64,000 nucleotides of DNA. Origin: Moraxellaceae bacterium. Its GTDB lineage: Bacteria; Pseudomonadota; Gammaproteobacteria; Pseudomonadales; Moraxellaceae. Below, in pieces: positions 44,249 to 54,506 of this stretch. Each line of letters begins with the position of its first letter. The first letter of the stretch is position 1. Both the position numbers and the translations under genes were made by a program. The stretch spans positions 372,001 through 436,000 of the forward strand of contig JAUXVU010000023.1 in NCBI GenBank assembly GCA_030680295.1. Reading direction: 5' to 3'. Below the pieces are notes generated by a model. The model was not told where the DNA came from. It saw nothing but the letters and a program-made list of their open reading frames with translations, and ran no database searches.

Positions 44249-45567
44249 GTCTGTCGACGTGCCTTAAAAAAAGTGCGTAACTGTAGCGCAGCTGCGTGTG
44301 CCAGCACACCCCCCTGCCATACAAAACGGTGATTGTAGTAGCCGCTCAAGTCTTCGTTCATGAGTTGTCGCTGACTTTGCAGCGACCCAGCCTTTGGTTC
44401 ACTGGCCGCAAACACCACTTTAGCGATTCGCGCATGCACCAGAGCACCAACACACATGGTGCATGGCTCCAACGTCACGTACAAGGTGCAGCCATCCAAA
44501 CGGTAATTATTGGTGGTAGTTGCGGCTTGTCGCAGCGCCGAGATTTCCGCATGGGCGGTGGGGTCGTTTGCCGTAATGGGTGCATTATGTGCCTGCGCCA
44601 ACACCGTTTTGCCATCAGCCGCCACCACCACAGCACCCACCGGCACTTCACCGTTTGCCTCTGCTATTTTTGCCTGATTCAGCGCTAGCTGCATAAAGTG
44701 GATGTCTGTGGCTTCCGTCCACTGCGGGATGGTTAGGTTTAGCGCTTTGGCCAACTTGTCGCTGTTTAGCACGGTATACAGTGGGCGTTTGGCCACGGCC
44801 TGCTTGAAGTCTTCGGTTTTGATGGGTTTTAGTTTTGGCTGCTGGCCCTGTTGTATAAGGTGACGCTGCATTAAGTGGCGCTGCGCTTGATCAAACTTGC
44901 TGGTTTGCCCCGCCATGGTGGCATGGTAAATGCCGCTTTCCATGGGCTGCGTTTTTGCATCTTGGATGATTTGCACAATGATATGCGCCAACCACAGCGC
45001 CGAGGTTGGCGCGCCGATTTGGTCGGTCACCACGCTGGCATTGCTGTCGATGTGTTGTAGCCAACGCGGCCCCTGTTCGCCATACAACCAGCTGGTTCTG
45101 AGAATCCACCACAGCAAATCTGTGCCGGCATACGCTGCGACCAATGCCTGCTCACCCGCCCACTTACTGCGGCCGTAGGCATTTATTGGATTTGGAGGAT
45201 CGGTCTCAAGAAGCGGCGTTGAGCGACTGCCATCAAACACCTGATCTGTCGACAGTTGCAAAAATGCCGCTTTTTGTTGTTTGGCCGCATAGGCCAATAC
45301 CGCCACCGCGCGATGATTAATGGCATCGGCCAGTGCCGGATTCGTTTCAGCATCATCGACTTGCGTCATCGCTGCCGCGTTAATGATGAGGTCCGGTTTG
45401 TGTTGCGCGATGTAGTCGCTAATCGCATCCGTGTTGTTTAGGTCCAGCACTTGCCGCGTAGGCACGAATAGCTGAAGGTCTGTTTGCGCACTGAAGTCTT
45501 TTAGCAGCGGTTGAAGGACCTGGCCGAGCTGACCACTGCCGCCCAGCAGCAAAATGCGATTAAACAT
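44245..45567 (-). CDS. rmlD-tadA: Fusion of dTDP-4-dehydrorhamnose reductase and tRNA adenosine deaminase
   Basis: One 440-residue frame encodes two complete enzymes. Residues 1-288 are RmlD: GGSGQLGQ (9-16), STDQVFDG (106-113), catalytic YGRSK (131-135), and the usual C-terminal IPQWTEA segment (280-286). Residues ~290-440 are TadA: EVPVGAVVV (307-315), the zinc/catalytic HAE at 339-341 and PCTMC at 368-372. Almost no linker separates them. RmlD reduces dTDP-4-keto-L-rhamnose; TadA makes inosine-34 in tRNA-Arg(ACG) and is essential in most bacteria. Met292 could be an internal start for free TadA. Upstream rmlB overlaps by eight bases; rmlA and rmlC are not in the window. Confidence 0.93.
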   Translation of the reverse strand: MFNRILLLGGSGQLGQVLQPLLKDFSAQTDLQLFVPTRQVLDLNNTDAISDYIAQHKPDLIINAAAMTQVDDAETNPALADAINHRAVAVLAYAAKQQKAAFLQLSTDQVFDGSRSTPLLETDPPNPINAYGRSKWAGEQALVAAYAGTDLLWWILRTSWLYGEQGPRWLQHIDSNASVVTDQIGAPTSALWLAHIIVQIIQDAKTQPMESGIYHATMAGQTSKFDQAQRHLMQRHLIQQGQQPKLKPIKTEDFKQAVAKRPLYTVLNSDKLAKALNLTIPQWTEATDIHFMQLALNQAKIAEANGEVPVGAVVVAADGKTVLAQAHNAPITANDPTAHAEISALRQAATTTNNYRLDGCTLYVTLEPCTMCVGALVHARIAKVVFAASEPKAGSLQSQRQLMNEDLSGYYNHRFVWQGGVLAHAAALQLRTFFKARRQT

Positions 45568-46546
45568 GTTGGCCCATCCTTTGGTTGGGCAGCTGCTCCA
45601 CCATAAAAGCCACCGTTTGCTTTAGACCCTGCGCAAAATCCACCTGCGGCGCCCAACCCAAGCTTTGCTGAATATGGCTAGCATCCAAGGCATAACAACG
45701 GTCATGTCCGGGCCGGTCACTGACATGCGTCATTAGGTCACGATAATGCCCCTGCGATTTTGGCTTCACTAGCATCAGCTCATCACACAGCTGCTGCACC
45801 AAGCTCAAATTTGTCATGGGATTATTGGCACCCACCACATAACGCTGCCCCACGTCGCCTCGTGTTAACACTGCAATAATCGCCCGCACATGGTCATCCA
45901 CATGCAACCAGTCGCGCACCTGCAAGCCATCGCCATAAATAGGCAGTGGCTGATTATTCAGCGCCGCCATCAACATGCAAGGAATCAATTTTTCCGGATG
46001 CTGCCACGGGCCATAGTTATTGCTGCAATGCGTGATCAGCGTCGGCAAACCATAAGTTCGCGCCCAAGCTCCCACCAAATGATCCGCCGCCGCTTTGCTG
46101 GCTGAATACGGCGAGCTGGGCGCATACGGCGTCTGCTCATTAAAACGTTGGTCGGTGAGCTGACCTAAATCACCAAACACCTCATCGGTGCTGACCTGCA
46201 GAAATCGAAACTGCTGTTGCTGCGCTAGGGGTAATTCCTGCCACCACTGCGTAGTCACCGCCAGTAACGTGCCCGAACCCACCACATTGGTCTGAATAAA
46301 TGGCGCTGCTTGTCGGATCGAGTGGTCAACATGCGTTTCCGCTGCCAAGTTTATTAACGCCTGCGGCTGGTATTGCGCTGGCTGCTGCGACTGCAGCTTC
46401 GGCTGAAACGGTGGCCATGCGCGGGTGGCATAACTCAAGTTGTCGACATTAATGACCTGCCGCCCGCTTTTTAGCAGCGCCGACACCAACGCCCGGCCAA
46501 TAAAGCCGCTGCCGCCGGTTACCACAATGGGCTGCTGCTGGGTCAT
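45560..46546 (-). CDS. rmlB: dTDP-glucose 4,6-dehydratase, shortened
   Basis: A 328-residue extended short-chain dehydrogenase-type enzyme of dTDP-rhamnose synthesis. It has TGGSGFIGRAL (10-20), LAAETHVDHSI, the catalytic STDEVFGD, YSASKAAADH with Tyr/Lys, SNNYGPWQHPEKLIP and DRPGHDRCYALD. E. coli RmlB is about 360 residues. By hand comparison some 16 residues are missing between VDNLSYA and LAAETHVD, which removes the segment with the conserved Asp that contacts the NAD adenine, and the C-terminal tail is also short. It may therefore be less active. It is the first gene of rmlB-rmlD/tadA-SLC13. Confidence 0.88.
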   Translation of the reverse strand: MTQQQPIVVTGGSGFIGRALVSALLKSGRQVINVDNLSYATRAWPPFQPKLQSQQPAQYQPQALINLAAETHVDHSIRQAAPFIQTNVVGSGTLLAVTTQWWQELPLAQQQQFRFLQVSTDEVFGDLGQLTDQRFNEQTPYAPSSPYSASKAAADHLVGAWARTYGLPTLITHCSNNYGPWQHPEKLIPCMLMAALNNQPLPIYGDGLQVRDWLHVDDHVRAIIAVLTRGDVGQRYVVGANNPMTNLSLVQQLCDELMLVKPKSQGHYRDLMTHVSDRPGHDRCYALDASHIQQSLGWAPQVDFAQGLKQTVAFMVEQLPNQRMGQHV

Positions 46547-46587
46547 ATCAAGGTCCTGCTACTGGGGCGGGAGGGAGGGGGTCATGT

Positions 46588-46651
46588 TTTGGGTACTTTT
46601 TCAAAACGACATTTTAGCCGAATCCTATTCGGCGAATAGCATACGGGGAAA
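46588..46651. repeat. MITE-like element, copy 2 (one end lost)
   Basis: This copy starts with TTTGGGTACTTTTTCAAAA and continues TTTTAGCCGAATCCTATTCGG..., matching copy 1 at 1201-1303 through the left inverted repeat and the core, but about 14 bases of the core are missing and the right terminal repeat cannot be found. It fills most of the 108-base spacer between divergent rmlB and the Fic-like gene. Its CGGGGAA motif sits just before the ATG at 46655 and appears to serve as ribosome-binding site. Confidence 0.65.
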
Positions 46652-46654
46652 AAC

Positions 46655-47596
46655 ATGAAAATAAAAAACGCCGAAAAAGACATACGCCACCTGCCCAACT
46701 TCTCACTCATATCCCAGCAGATGATTGAAATTCACACCCTTTACGGCGAACTACAGGGGCGCCTACGGACGATCAGCCATAAAGACCAGCAAGAATTAGC
46801 TGAACAAGCAAAAACAGACGCTATATGGGCCATCACTAGGCTGTCTCAAAGGTATGTAAACGTCTGCCGTTCAAATTGGACAAAAATTAACGACAAGTGG
46901 GTTAATGAACACTTATCGGCAGAATACAAACCCAGCGTCCCGACACACAGCCATCCTGTTTTAGCCGCCGCATTTGCCCATATTAGAGCCTGGCAACATA
47001 TTGAAGAAATTCATCTTTGTGTGGCCACCGCCTGCATCAGTGCCGAGCGATGTCTGCACCCTTGGGCAGGCCAAGACTGTCGCCTGCTTTATATCAGCGA
47101 AATGCTGCATCAAAACGATGGCTACTATTCGTTTTGGAGAAACCGATTTCGCCACGGCATTTATGCAGACTATGAAGACGATGACTACGGCGAACAAGCT
47201 GAGCCACCAGTAGCTGAATGGCTGTATTGGTTTACGGGCTGCGTCCTTAAGGCGCTGCAAATCGCCATCAATCGACTCGCGCCTGTTGAAGCTATACAGG
47301 CGACTTGGCGAAAATTGAACGGGAATGCACTGAATAAGCGTCAAGTTGACGCCATCAAGCAACTATTAACTGATGGCACCGACTCGTTGAGTAGCGCCGA
47401 TTGCGCCGAGAAGTGGCGATGTTCTACCGACACGACATGCAATGATTTAAAAGCGCTAATTAAACTAGGTGTGCTGAAAAAACTGCCGGATCGTGCTGGG
47501 CGCAGCACACGCTACGCCCTTGCAGACCCTATTCCCACTCGATGGTCGCCGGCGGCTTACTTGAGACGTCGTAGGCCACACGGGAAATACCACTGA
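46655..47596 (+). CDS. Fic-like protein with degenerate active site
   Basis: A 313-residue protein. The C-terminal half resembles DUF4172/Fic proteins: [18 protein letters not shown] (187-204), an N-K-R-Q segment [15 protein letters not shown] (227-241), and a winged helix ([17 protein letters not shown], then AGRSTRYAL). In active Fic enzymes HPFxxGNGR precedes this region and transfers AMP; here the best match is HPWAGQDCR (135-143), keeping only His, Pro and Arg. It is probably inactive as an AMPylator or strongly diverged. The stop lies 68 bases inside the 3' end of convergent guaA. The only ribosome-binding site comes from the repeat element upstream. Confidence 0.6.
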   Translation: MKIKNAEKDIRHLPNFSLISQQMIEIHTLYGELQGRLRTISHKDQQELAEQAKTDAIWAITRLSQRYVNVCRSNWTKINDKWVNEHLSAEYKPSVPTHSHPVLAAAFAHIRAWQHIEEIHLCVATACISAERCLHPWAGQDCRLLYISEMLHQNDGYYSFWRNRFRHGIYADYEDDDYGEQAEPPVAEWLYWFTGCVLKALQIAINRLAPVEAIQATWRKLNGNALNKRQVDAIKQLLTDGTDSLSSADCAEKWRCSTDTTCNDLKALIKLGVLKKLPDRAGRSTRYALADPIPTRWSPAAYLRRRRPHGKYH

Positions 47597-49151
47597 TTTC
47601 GTTGATGATGCGGTTGCTGACTTTTTCTAGCAGCTCGTAGGGCAAGTGCGCCCAACGCGCGGTCATGAAGTCGATGGTTTCGACTGCACGTAGCGACACC
47701 ACCCACTCGTAACGACGGCCATCACCGACCACACCCACTGATTTCACCGGCAAAAACACCACAAAGGCTTGTGAAGTTTTGTGGTACCAATCCGCTTTAT
47801 GCAGTTCTTCGATGAAGATCGCGTCAGCTTCGCGCAAGATGTCAGCATATTCCTTGCGAACTTCGCCCAAAATACGCACACCAAGACCGGGACCTGGGAA
47901 TGGATGGCGATAGACCATGTCATACGGCAGGCCTAAGGCTAAACCGAGCTTGCGCACTTCGTCTTTGAACAACTCACGCAGCGGTTCAACCAGCTTCATT
48001 TTCATGTTTTCGGGCAAGCCACCAACATTGTGGTGTGACTTAATGACGTGGGCTTTGCCGGTTTTGCTGGCTGCTGACTCAATCACGTCGGGGTAAATAG
48101 TGCCTTGTGCCAACCAGTTCACACCGCCAGCCGCCAATTTGCCGGACTCACGGTCGAACACATCAATAAAGGTATTACCAATGGCTTTGCGCTTGGCTTC
48201 AGGGTCGGACACACCGGCCAGTTTGCCCAAGAACTCGTCTTCAGCGTCAACACGAATCACTTTAATGCCCATGTTTTTGGCAAACATGGCCATGACTTGC
48301 TCGCCTTCGTTTTTGCGCAGCAGGCCGTTGTCGACAAACACACAGGTCAGCTGGTCACCAATGGCCTTGTGCAGCAGCGCTGCCACCACCGACGAATCGA
48401 CACCGCCGGACAGGCCCAGCAGCACCTGATCGTGACCGACCTGCTCACGTACGCGACGGATGCTGTCTTCGATAATGTTTTCGGGTGTCCACAACGCCTG
48501 CGTTTGGCAAATGTCATGCACAAAACGCTGCAACAGCTCTAAACCTTTGCTGGTATGGGTTACTTCCGGGTGGAATTGCAGGCCGTAAAAGTCACGCGCT
48601 TCATCTGCCATGGCCGCAATCGGGCAGCTCGGCGTTGAAGCAGTAACACGGAAACCATCCGGCACTTGGGTGACTTTGTCACCATGTGACATCCACACAT
48701 CTAGCGTGGACTCGCCATCGCCATTGCGACGGTCTTTGATGTCGCCAAAGAATGCATCATGACGCGTGTCAGCCGCGTTATTCACGCATTGGCGCAGATC
48801 CGATACCACCGTGACTTCGGCATAACCAAACTCACGAATGTTGGAGCTTTGCACCTGCCCGCCCAACTGCTGCGCCATGGTTTGCATGCCATAACAAATG
48901 CCCAGCACTGGCACACCTAAGGTGAACACCACATCAGCAGCACGTGGTGAACCGGCTTCAGTCACCGACTCCGGGCCACCGGACAAAATAATGCCCTTGG
49001 GCGCGAATTCACGGATTTCGTCATCCGTCATGTCATAAGCGCGCAGCTCACAATACACACCTAACTCACGCACCCGACGGGCAATGAGCTGGCTGTACTG
49101 TGAACCAAAATCGAGAATCAGAATGCGGTGGGCGTGAATATCTTGCGTCAT
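47529..49151 (-). CDS. guaA: GMP synthase (glutamine-hydrolysing)
   Basis: A 540-residue cytoplasmic enzyme converting XMP to GMP. The N-terminal amidotransferase has [15 protein letters not shown] and the nucleophile Cys in [16 protein letters not shown] carries the His. The ATP-pyrophosphatase P-loop is [11 protein letters not shown], and the C-terminus [14 protein letters not shown]...KPPATIEWE forms the dimer domain. The start ATG at 49151 lies four bases after guaB. The 3' 68 bases overlap the opposite-strand Fic-like gene. In Pseudomonas the gene is usually followed by tadA; here rml genes and the Fic-like gene lie between them. Confidence 0.98.
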   Translation of the reverse strand: MTQDIHAHRILILDFGSQYSQLIARRVRELGVYCELRAYDMTDDEIREFAPKGIILSGGPESVTEAGSPRAADVVFTLGVPVLGICYGMQTMAQQLGGQVQSSNIREFGYAEVTVVSDLRQCVNNAADTRHDAFFGDIKDRRNGDGESTLDVWMSHGDKVTQVPDGFRVTASTPSCPIAAMADEARDFYGLQFHPEVTHTSKGLELLQRFVHDICQTQALWTPENIIEDSIRRVREQVGHDQVLLGLSGGVDSSVVAALLHKAIGDQLTCVFVDNGLLRKNEGEQVMAMFAKNMGIKVIRVDAEDEFLGKLAGVSDPEAKRKAIGNTFIDVFDRESGKLAAGGVNWLAQGTIYPDVIESAASKTGKAHVIKSHHNVGGLPENMKMKLVEPLRELFKDEVRKLGLALGLPYDMVYRHPFPGPGLGVRILGEVRKEYADILREADAIFIEELHKADWYHKTSQAFVVFLPVKSVGVVGDGRRYEWVVSLRAVETIDFMTARWAHLPYELLEKVSNRIINEISGISRVAYDVSSKPPATIEWE

Positions 49152-49155
49152 AAAA

Positions 49156-50820
<1,665 letters not shown>

Positions 50821-50872
50821 ACAGCACGCCATATCCACGCACGAGGGCAATGCGAAGCGAGCCCAAGACTGG

Positions 50873-50979
50873 GGGTGGGGGTGAGTGGGCATTTTAAAAC
50901 TGTGCGAGGCATGGATGCCGAGCCAAGCCCCCAAGGATGGGTTCACGGCGGGTTTTAAAATGCCCACTCACCCCCACCC
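50873..50979. repeat. REP-like inverted repeat element 2
   Basis: Perfect 27-base arms (50873-50899 and 50953-50979; GAGTGGGCATTTTAAAA / TTTTAAAATGCCCACTC) enclose a 49-base core (50902-50950) starting GTGCGAGGCATGGATGCC and ending TTCACGGCG. The core is the inverted counterpart of element 1, but the arms are unrelated. A partial third core-like string, GCACGAGGGCAATGCGAAG, lies between the two at 50839. Transcribed, each folds to a long hairpin. It ends 22 bases before xseA. Confidence 0.87.
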
Positions 50980-51001
50980 TAACCTATGGCATTATTCACC
51001 C

Positions 51002-52378
51002 ATGACCACACCCACCATCCTAACTGTCACCCAGCTAAACCACTCCGTACGCGACCTGCTTGAGTTCAATTACGGCCGCGTTTGGCTGCGCGGTGAAATT
51101 TCGAATATGTCAGCGCCGTCGTCTGGGCATTTGTATTTCACCTTGAAAGACGATCAGGCCCAAGTACGAGCCGCCATGTTTAAGGGCGCTAGACTGGCAG
51201 CACGTTTACAAGCGCCGCCGCGTAACGGCCAGCAAGTCATCATTCGCGCCAAAGTCAGTCTGTATGCACCTCGTGGCGACTACCAGCTGATTGTTGAGCA
51301 TTTAGAAGATGCCGGTGTGGGTGCGCTGCAGCAGGCGTTTGAACAGCTCAAAGCCAAACTGGCGGCAGAGGGTCTGTTTGCCGCCGAGCGCAAACGCGAG
51401 TTACCGGCCAATCCACGCGGTATTGCCGTAGTGACCTCACCTAGTGGTGCTGCTATTCGCGATATTCTGCAGGTGTTGGCGCGTCGTGCACCCAGCCTGC
51501 CCGTCACTGTGTTTCCGGTGCCAGTGCAAGGCGTGGAGGCAGTACCGGCCCTACTCAATGCGTTGCAGCACATAAATCAACTTTGGCAAAACCAGTTTAT
51601 TGATGCTGCTGGCGCTCAGCATGCACCGTTTGATGTGGTGTTGTTAGCGCGCGGCGGCGGTTCGTTAGAGGATCTATGGGCGTTTAACGACGAGGCTTTA
51701 GCCCGTTTGATCACTACCATGCCGTTGCCTGTGGTGTCTGGTGTAGGGCACGAGATTGATTTCACCATTTGTGACTTTGTAGCCGATTTACGTGCCCCAA
51801 CACCGTCGGCAGCAGCGGAGTTAGTCAGTACCGATCAAGCTCAGTGGCGCGGTCAAATGGTGATGTTGTTAGAGCGACTAACGAATGCGATGCACCGACA
51901 ACAACTGCGCCAGCGCCAGCAGCTATTGCAGTGGGCACAACGTCTTCGTGGCCCGCAACGCCTGCTGCAAGAGCAACAACAGCGTCTAGATGATATTAGC
52001 TTGCGCCTAAACAACGTTATGCAGCGTACACTTCGACAACGGCGCGAGCGCTTTGCACCTTGGCAAGCAAGGCTGATGAGTCGGGACCCGGCTCGGCAGT
52101 TACAAAAACTGTCCACACAAGTGCAGCAGCTTAGTACGCGCCTTAACAGCGCCATGCAGCGTCGCCTGACACTGAGTCGTCAACAGCTGACACATTTGGT
52201 GCAGCAGGCCCAAGCAGTCAGCCCTATGGGCGTTATTGCACGTGGTTACGCCATTGTTAGTCATGCCGACAGCGGGGAATTGATTCGTAGCGTCAACGCA
52301 AGCCCACCGGGCAGCGTCGTCAACATACAACTGATTGATGGCCATTTACGCGCCACTGTTTTAACTAAGGACGTCTAA
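51002..52378 (+). CDS. xseA: Exodeoxyribonuclease VII large subunit
   Basis: A 458-residue subunit of the single-strand exonuclease VII. The N-terminal OB-fold domain (LTVTQLNHSVRDLLEFNYG, VWLRGEISNMSAPSSGHLYF in the text, kept here as VWLRGEISN) is followed by the catalytic domain with VVTSPSGAAIRDILQVL, VLLARGGGSLEDLWAFN and VVSGVGHEIDFTICDFVADLRAPTPSAAAE, abbreviated to GHEIDFTICDFVADLRAPTP, and then by a long Gln/Arg-rich coiled-coil part. The start at 51002 gives the family's length; an upstream frame would run through the hairpin repeat. It is divergent from guaB and followed three bases later by a peptidase gene. Confidence 0.96.
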   Translation: MTTPTILTVTQLNHSVRDLLEFNYGRVWLRGEISNMSAPSSGHLYFTLKDDQAQVRAAMFKGARLAARLQAPPRNGQQVIIRAKVSLYAPRGDYQLIVEHLEDAGVGALQQAFEQLKAKLAAEGLFAAERKRELPANPRGIAVVTSPSGAAIRDILQVLARRAPSLPVTVFPVPVQGVEAVPALLNALQHINQLWQNQFIDAAGAQHAPFDVVLLARGGGSLEDLWAFNDEALARLITTMPLPVVSGVGHEIDFTICDFVADLRAPTPSAAAELVSTDQAQWRGQMVMLLERLTNAMHRQQLRQRQQLLQWAQRLRGPQRLLQEQQQRLDDISLRLNNVMQRTLRQRRERFAPWQARLMSRDPARQLQKLSTQVQQLSTRLNSAMQRRLTLSRQQLTHLVQQAQAVSPMGVIARGYAIVSHADSGELIRSVNASPPGSVVNIQLIDGHLRATVLTKDV

Positions 52379-52381
52379 TTC

Positions 52382-53281
52382 ATGCGCATCATTCTTGTCG
52401 TCGGCTTGGCACTTATTACGCTGATCACCTTTGCGGATCCAAGCAAGCTCCCGATGGTTGCTACGCAACTAAAGAGCACTCCCCAACCGGGCGTCAGGCA
52501 AAGTGCGCCGCGCCATGCCCCGGTCAATGGTGGATTGGCTGTGCTGGCGTTACCTGCTGATTTCGACAGCTCAACAACGGTGATATATCGCAATCAACCA
52601 GTGTGGGTTGGTCGTATTTCTACTGACCCTAAAGCTGCACCGGTCGCCGTAGTGGGTTTTGGTTTGGACACTCAAGGCGAGCAACAAATCATGCAAAAAG
52701 TGGGGGGTGAACTAAAACCGCTAATGACCGTCAATGTGACCAAGTTCACTTACCCTGAACAGCGTTTGCGCATGAAAGAAACCAAGTACGTATCGCCGTC
52801 GAAACAGCAGTTGGAGCGCTACTCACGAGAGGCTCAGGAGCAGCAAGCAGCGTATCGTGTGTTTCGACAGGAGGCCGCTACCGACGCATGGCCTACCTTC
52901 CGCTGGCCATTGGTAGGACGTTTAAGCAGCCCGTTTGGTTTGCAGCGTTTCTTTAATGATGAACCCAGAGCACCACATGTGGGACTGGATATTGCTGGCC
53001 CTACAGGTGCCGCTGTTGTTGCACCAGCTGATGCCGTCGTGGCGTTAACCGGCGACTTTTTCTTTAACGGCCGCACGGTTATTTTGGATCATGGCCGTGG
53101 TTTGTTTTCTATGCTGTGTCATTTTTCTGAGATTGCGGTCAAACAAGGCGATGTGATTAAAGCCGGCGACTTAGTGGGTAAAGTGGGTGCCACTGGCCGT
53201 GCCACCGGCCCACACTTGCATTGGACTGTCAGTCTGAATGATCAGCGCATTGACCCAAGTTACTTGCTGCCTAGCGATTAA
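52382..53281 (+). CDS. M23-family (LytM) peptidase
   Basis: A 299-residue exported protein with a short signal sequence (MRIILVVGLALITLITFA). The C-terminal 130 residues form an M23 domain with both zinc motifs: PHVGLDIAGPTGAAV (His and Asp, near residue 200) and GPHLHWTVSLN (HxH, near 282), so it should be an active peptidoglycan endopeptidase. Residues 60-130 form an all-beta region typical of such proteins (LytM-type M23 with an N-terminal pro-part). It is three bases after xseA and likely co-transcribed. The stop overlaps the convergent sensor gene by 11 bases. Confidence 0.93.
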   Translation: MRIILVVGLALITLITFADPSKLPMVATQLKSTPQPGVRQSAPRHAPVNGGLAVLALPADFDSSTTVIYRNQPVWVGRISTDPKAAPVAVVGFGLDTQGEQQIMQKVGGELKPLMTVNVTKFTYPEQRLRMKETKYVSPSKQQLERYSREAQEQQAAYRVFRQEAATDAWPTFRWPLVGRLSSPFGLQRFFNDEPRAPHVGLDIAGPTGAAVVAPADAVVALTGDFFFNGRTVILDHGRGLFSMLCHFSEIAVKQGDVIKAGDLVGKVGATGRATGPHLHWTVSLNDQRIDPSYLLPSD

Positions 53282-54506
53282 AAAGTGGCGTGAGCACGGC
53301 CAGCAAATGGCGACGCCTTAGTGGTTTTTGTAATACGGGCCCAAGGCCTGCTTGCTCATAAGCCGATATTTTTTCAGGCTGACTATGCGCCGTAATGACC
53401 ACCATGGGTGTGTTTTGCTGATGCAGTGTTGTCCACTGAGCCGCAAACGTAATCGCTGTCATGTCCGGCAATTCGCCATCGAGTAGAATCAAATCCCAAG
53501 GCTGATTTACGCAGGCCAATCCTTCTGCGCCATTATTGACACACTGAACGTTGGCGCCCCATTCGGTTAATAAACCTTCAACCAAACGCTGGCTGATGGC
53601 ATCGTCTTCAACCAGCAAAATCTGACGCTGCCGCCACGTCAACTGAGCCTGCTGCAATGCGGCTTCATCTGGATAGTCTTCACTTTTTATGGCCGGCAAA
53701 GGGCTCTGCTGCAAGCTGGCTTCCATCGCGCGTGTTGCAGACCGGGCTTGCCGTACGTAGTCACGCTGTTCGGCATCTAAATGAGTTGTTTCTAACAGCT
53801 CCAACATACCCGCAACGCCATGTAGCGGCGTGCGAACATCATGCGACCACTTACCCCAAGCTGCCTGACGCAGCTGATCGTCTTGCCACTGTGTTTGGCG
53901 GGCATGAAATGCTTCGCGCTGGTGTAGACGAATGCGGTCAATATAACTCAGCAATCGTTTGGCTTGAGCCGCCCCAATCAGCAACAAAATAACGGTTGCC
54001 ACAAAGGCAAAAGATAAGGCCTGGCGAAGGGTTGTTGCCTGCTCATTGGAAAACTGATGAGGCGCCCTGTCGACACTAACCACACCTAATAAAATAGTCG
54101 TATCAGGCCAGTTGCTTAACCAGTCATCACCTTTTAGTTGAGCACTCATGGTTTCAATATTTGCCGCCATGCGATTACTATTCTTCACTAACGCATCCGG
54201 CTTTTGTTGTTGCAACCAGAGTTCACCCGTTGCGGTATATACCTGCACACGTTGCACACTGGGCAATGCCAATAGGCGCTCTACGGATGCGCTTAATAAC
54301 GCCGGCTGATTCGACTGCAAGGCATAGTCAGCAGATGCCGCAAATTGATTCACTAATAACTGAATAGTTTTAACTTCCAAAGCCTGCTCGGACTGCCATC
54401 GAGCTGATGCACTTAGCGCCAACACCAGCAGTGACAACACCAAAGCCGGTATCGTAATTAAAAACATGATGCGCCGCCGAATACGGCGTTGCGCTATCTT
54501 ACTCAT
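53271..54506 (-). CDS. Sensor protein with HisKA and receiver domains but no ATPase domain
   Basis: A 411-residue inner-membrane protein. Two membrane helices (about 13-33 and 163-181) enclose a periplasmic sensor part. A HisKA dimerisation helix follows with the phospho-accepting His222 (WSHDVRTPLHGVAGML, 220-235). Instead of a HATPase_c domain with N, G1 and G2 boxes, only about 30 residues separate it from a receiver domain beginning QILLVEDDAISQ (295-306), with Asp343 in LLDGELPD and Lys in QKPLRR. It can accept or pass phosphate but not use ATP by itself. The start overlaps the binding-protein gene (ATGA), and the TonB receptor gene lies upstream. Confidence 0.88.
   Translation of the reverse strand: MSKIAQRRIRRRIMFLITIPALVLSLLVLALSASARWQSEQALEVKTIQLLVNQFAASADYALQSNQPALLSASVERLLALPSVQRVQVYTATGELWLQQQKPDALVKNSNRMAANIETMSAQLKGDDWLSNWPDTTILLGVVSVDRAPHQFSNEQATTLRQALSFAFVATVILLLIGAAQAKRLLSYIDRIRLHQREAFHARQTQWQDDQLRQAAWGKWSHDVRTPLHGVAGMLELLETTHLDAEQRDYVRQARSATRAMEASLQQSPLPAIKSEDYPDEAALQQAQLTWRQRQILLVEDDAISQRLVEGLLTEWGANVQCVNNGAEGLACVNQPWDLILLDGELPDMTAITFAAQWTTLHQQNTPMVVITAHSQPEKISAYEQAGLGPVLQKPLRRRHLLAVLTPLFNR

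Noticed and set aside
50885-51001. 39-codon upstream extension of XseA
   Set aside because: It would be translated through the perfect inverted repeat at 50873-50979; the start at 51002 fits the family.
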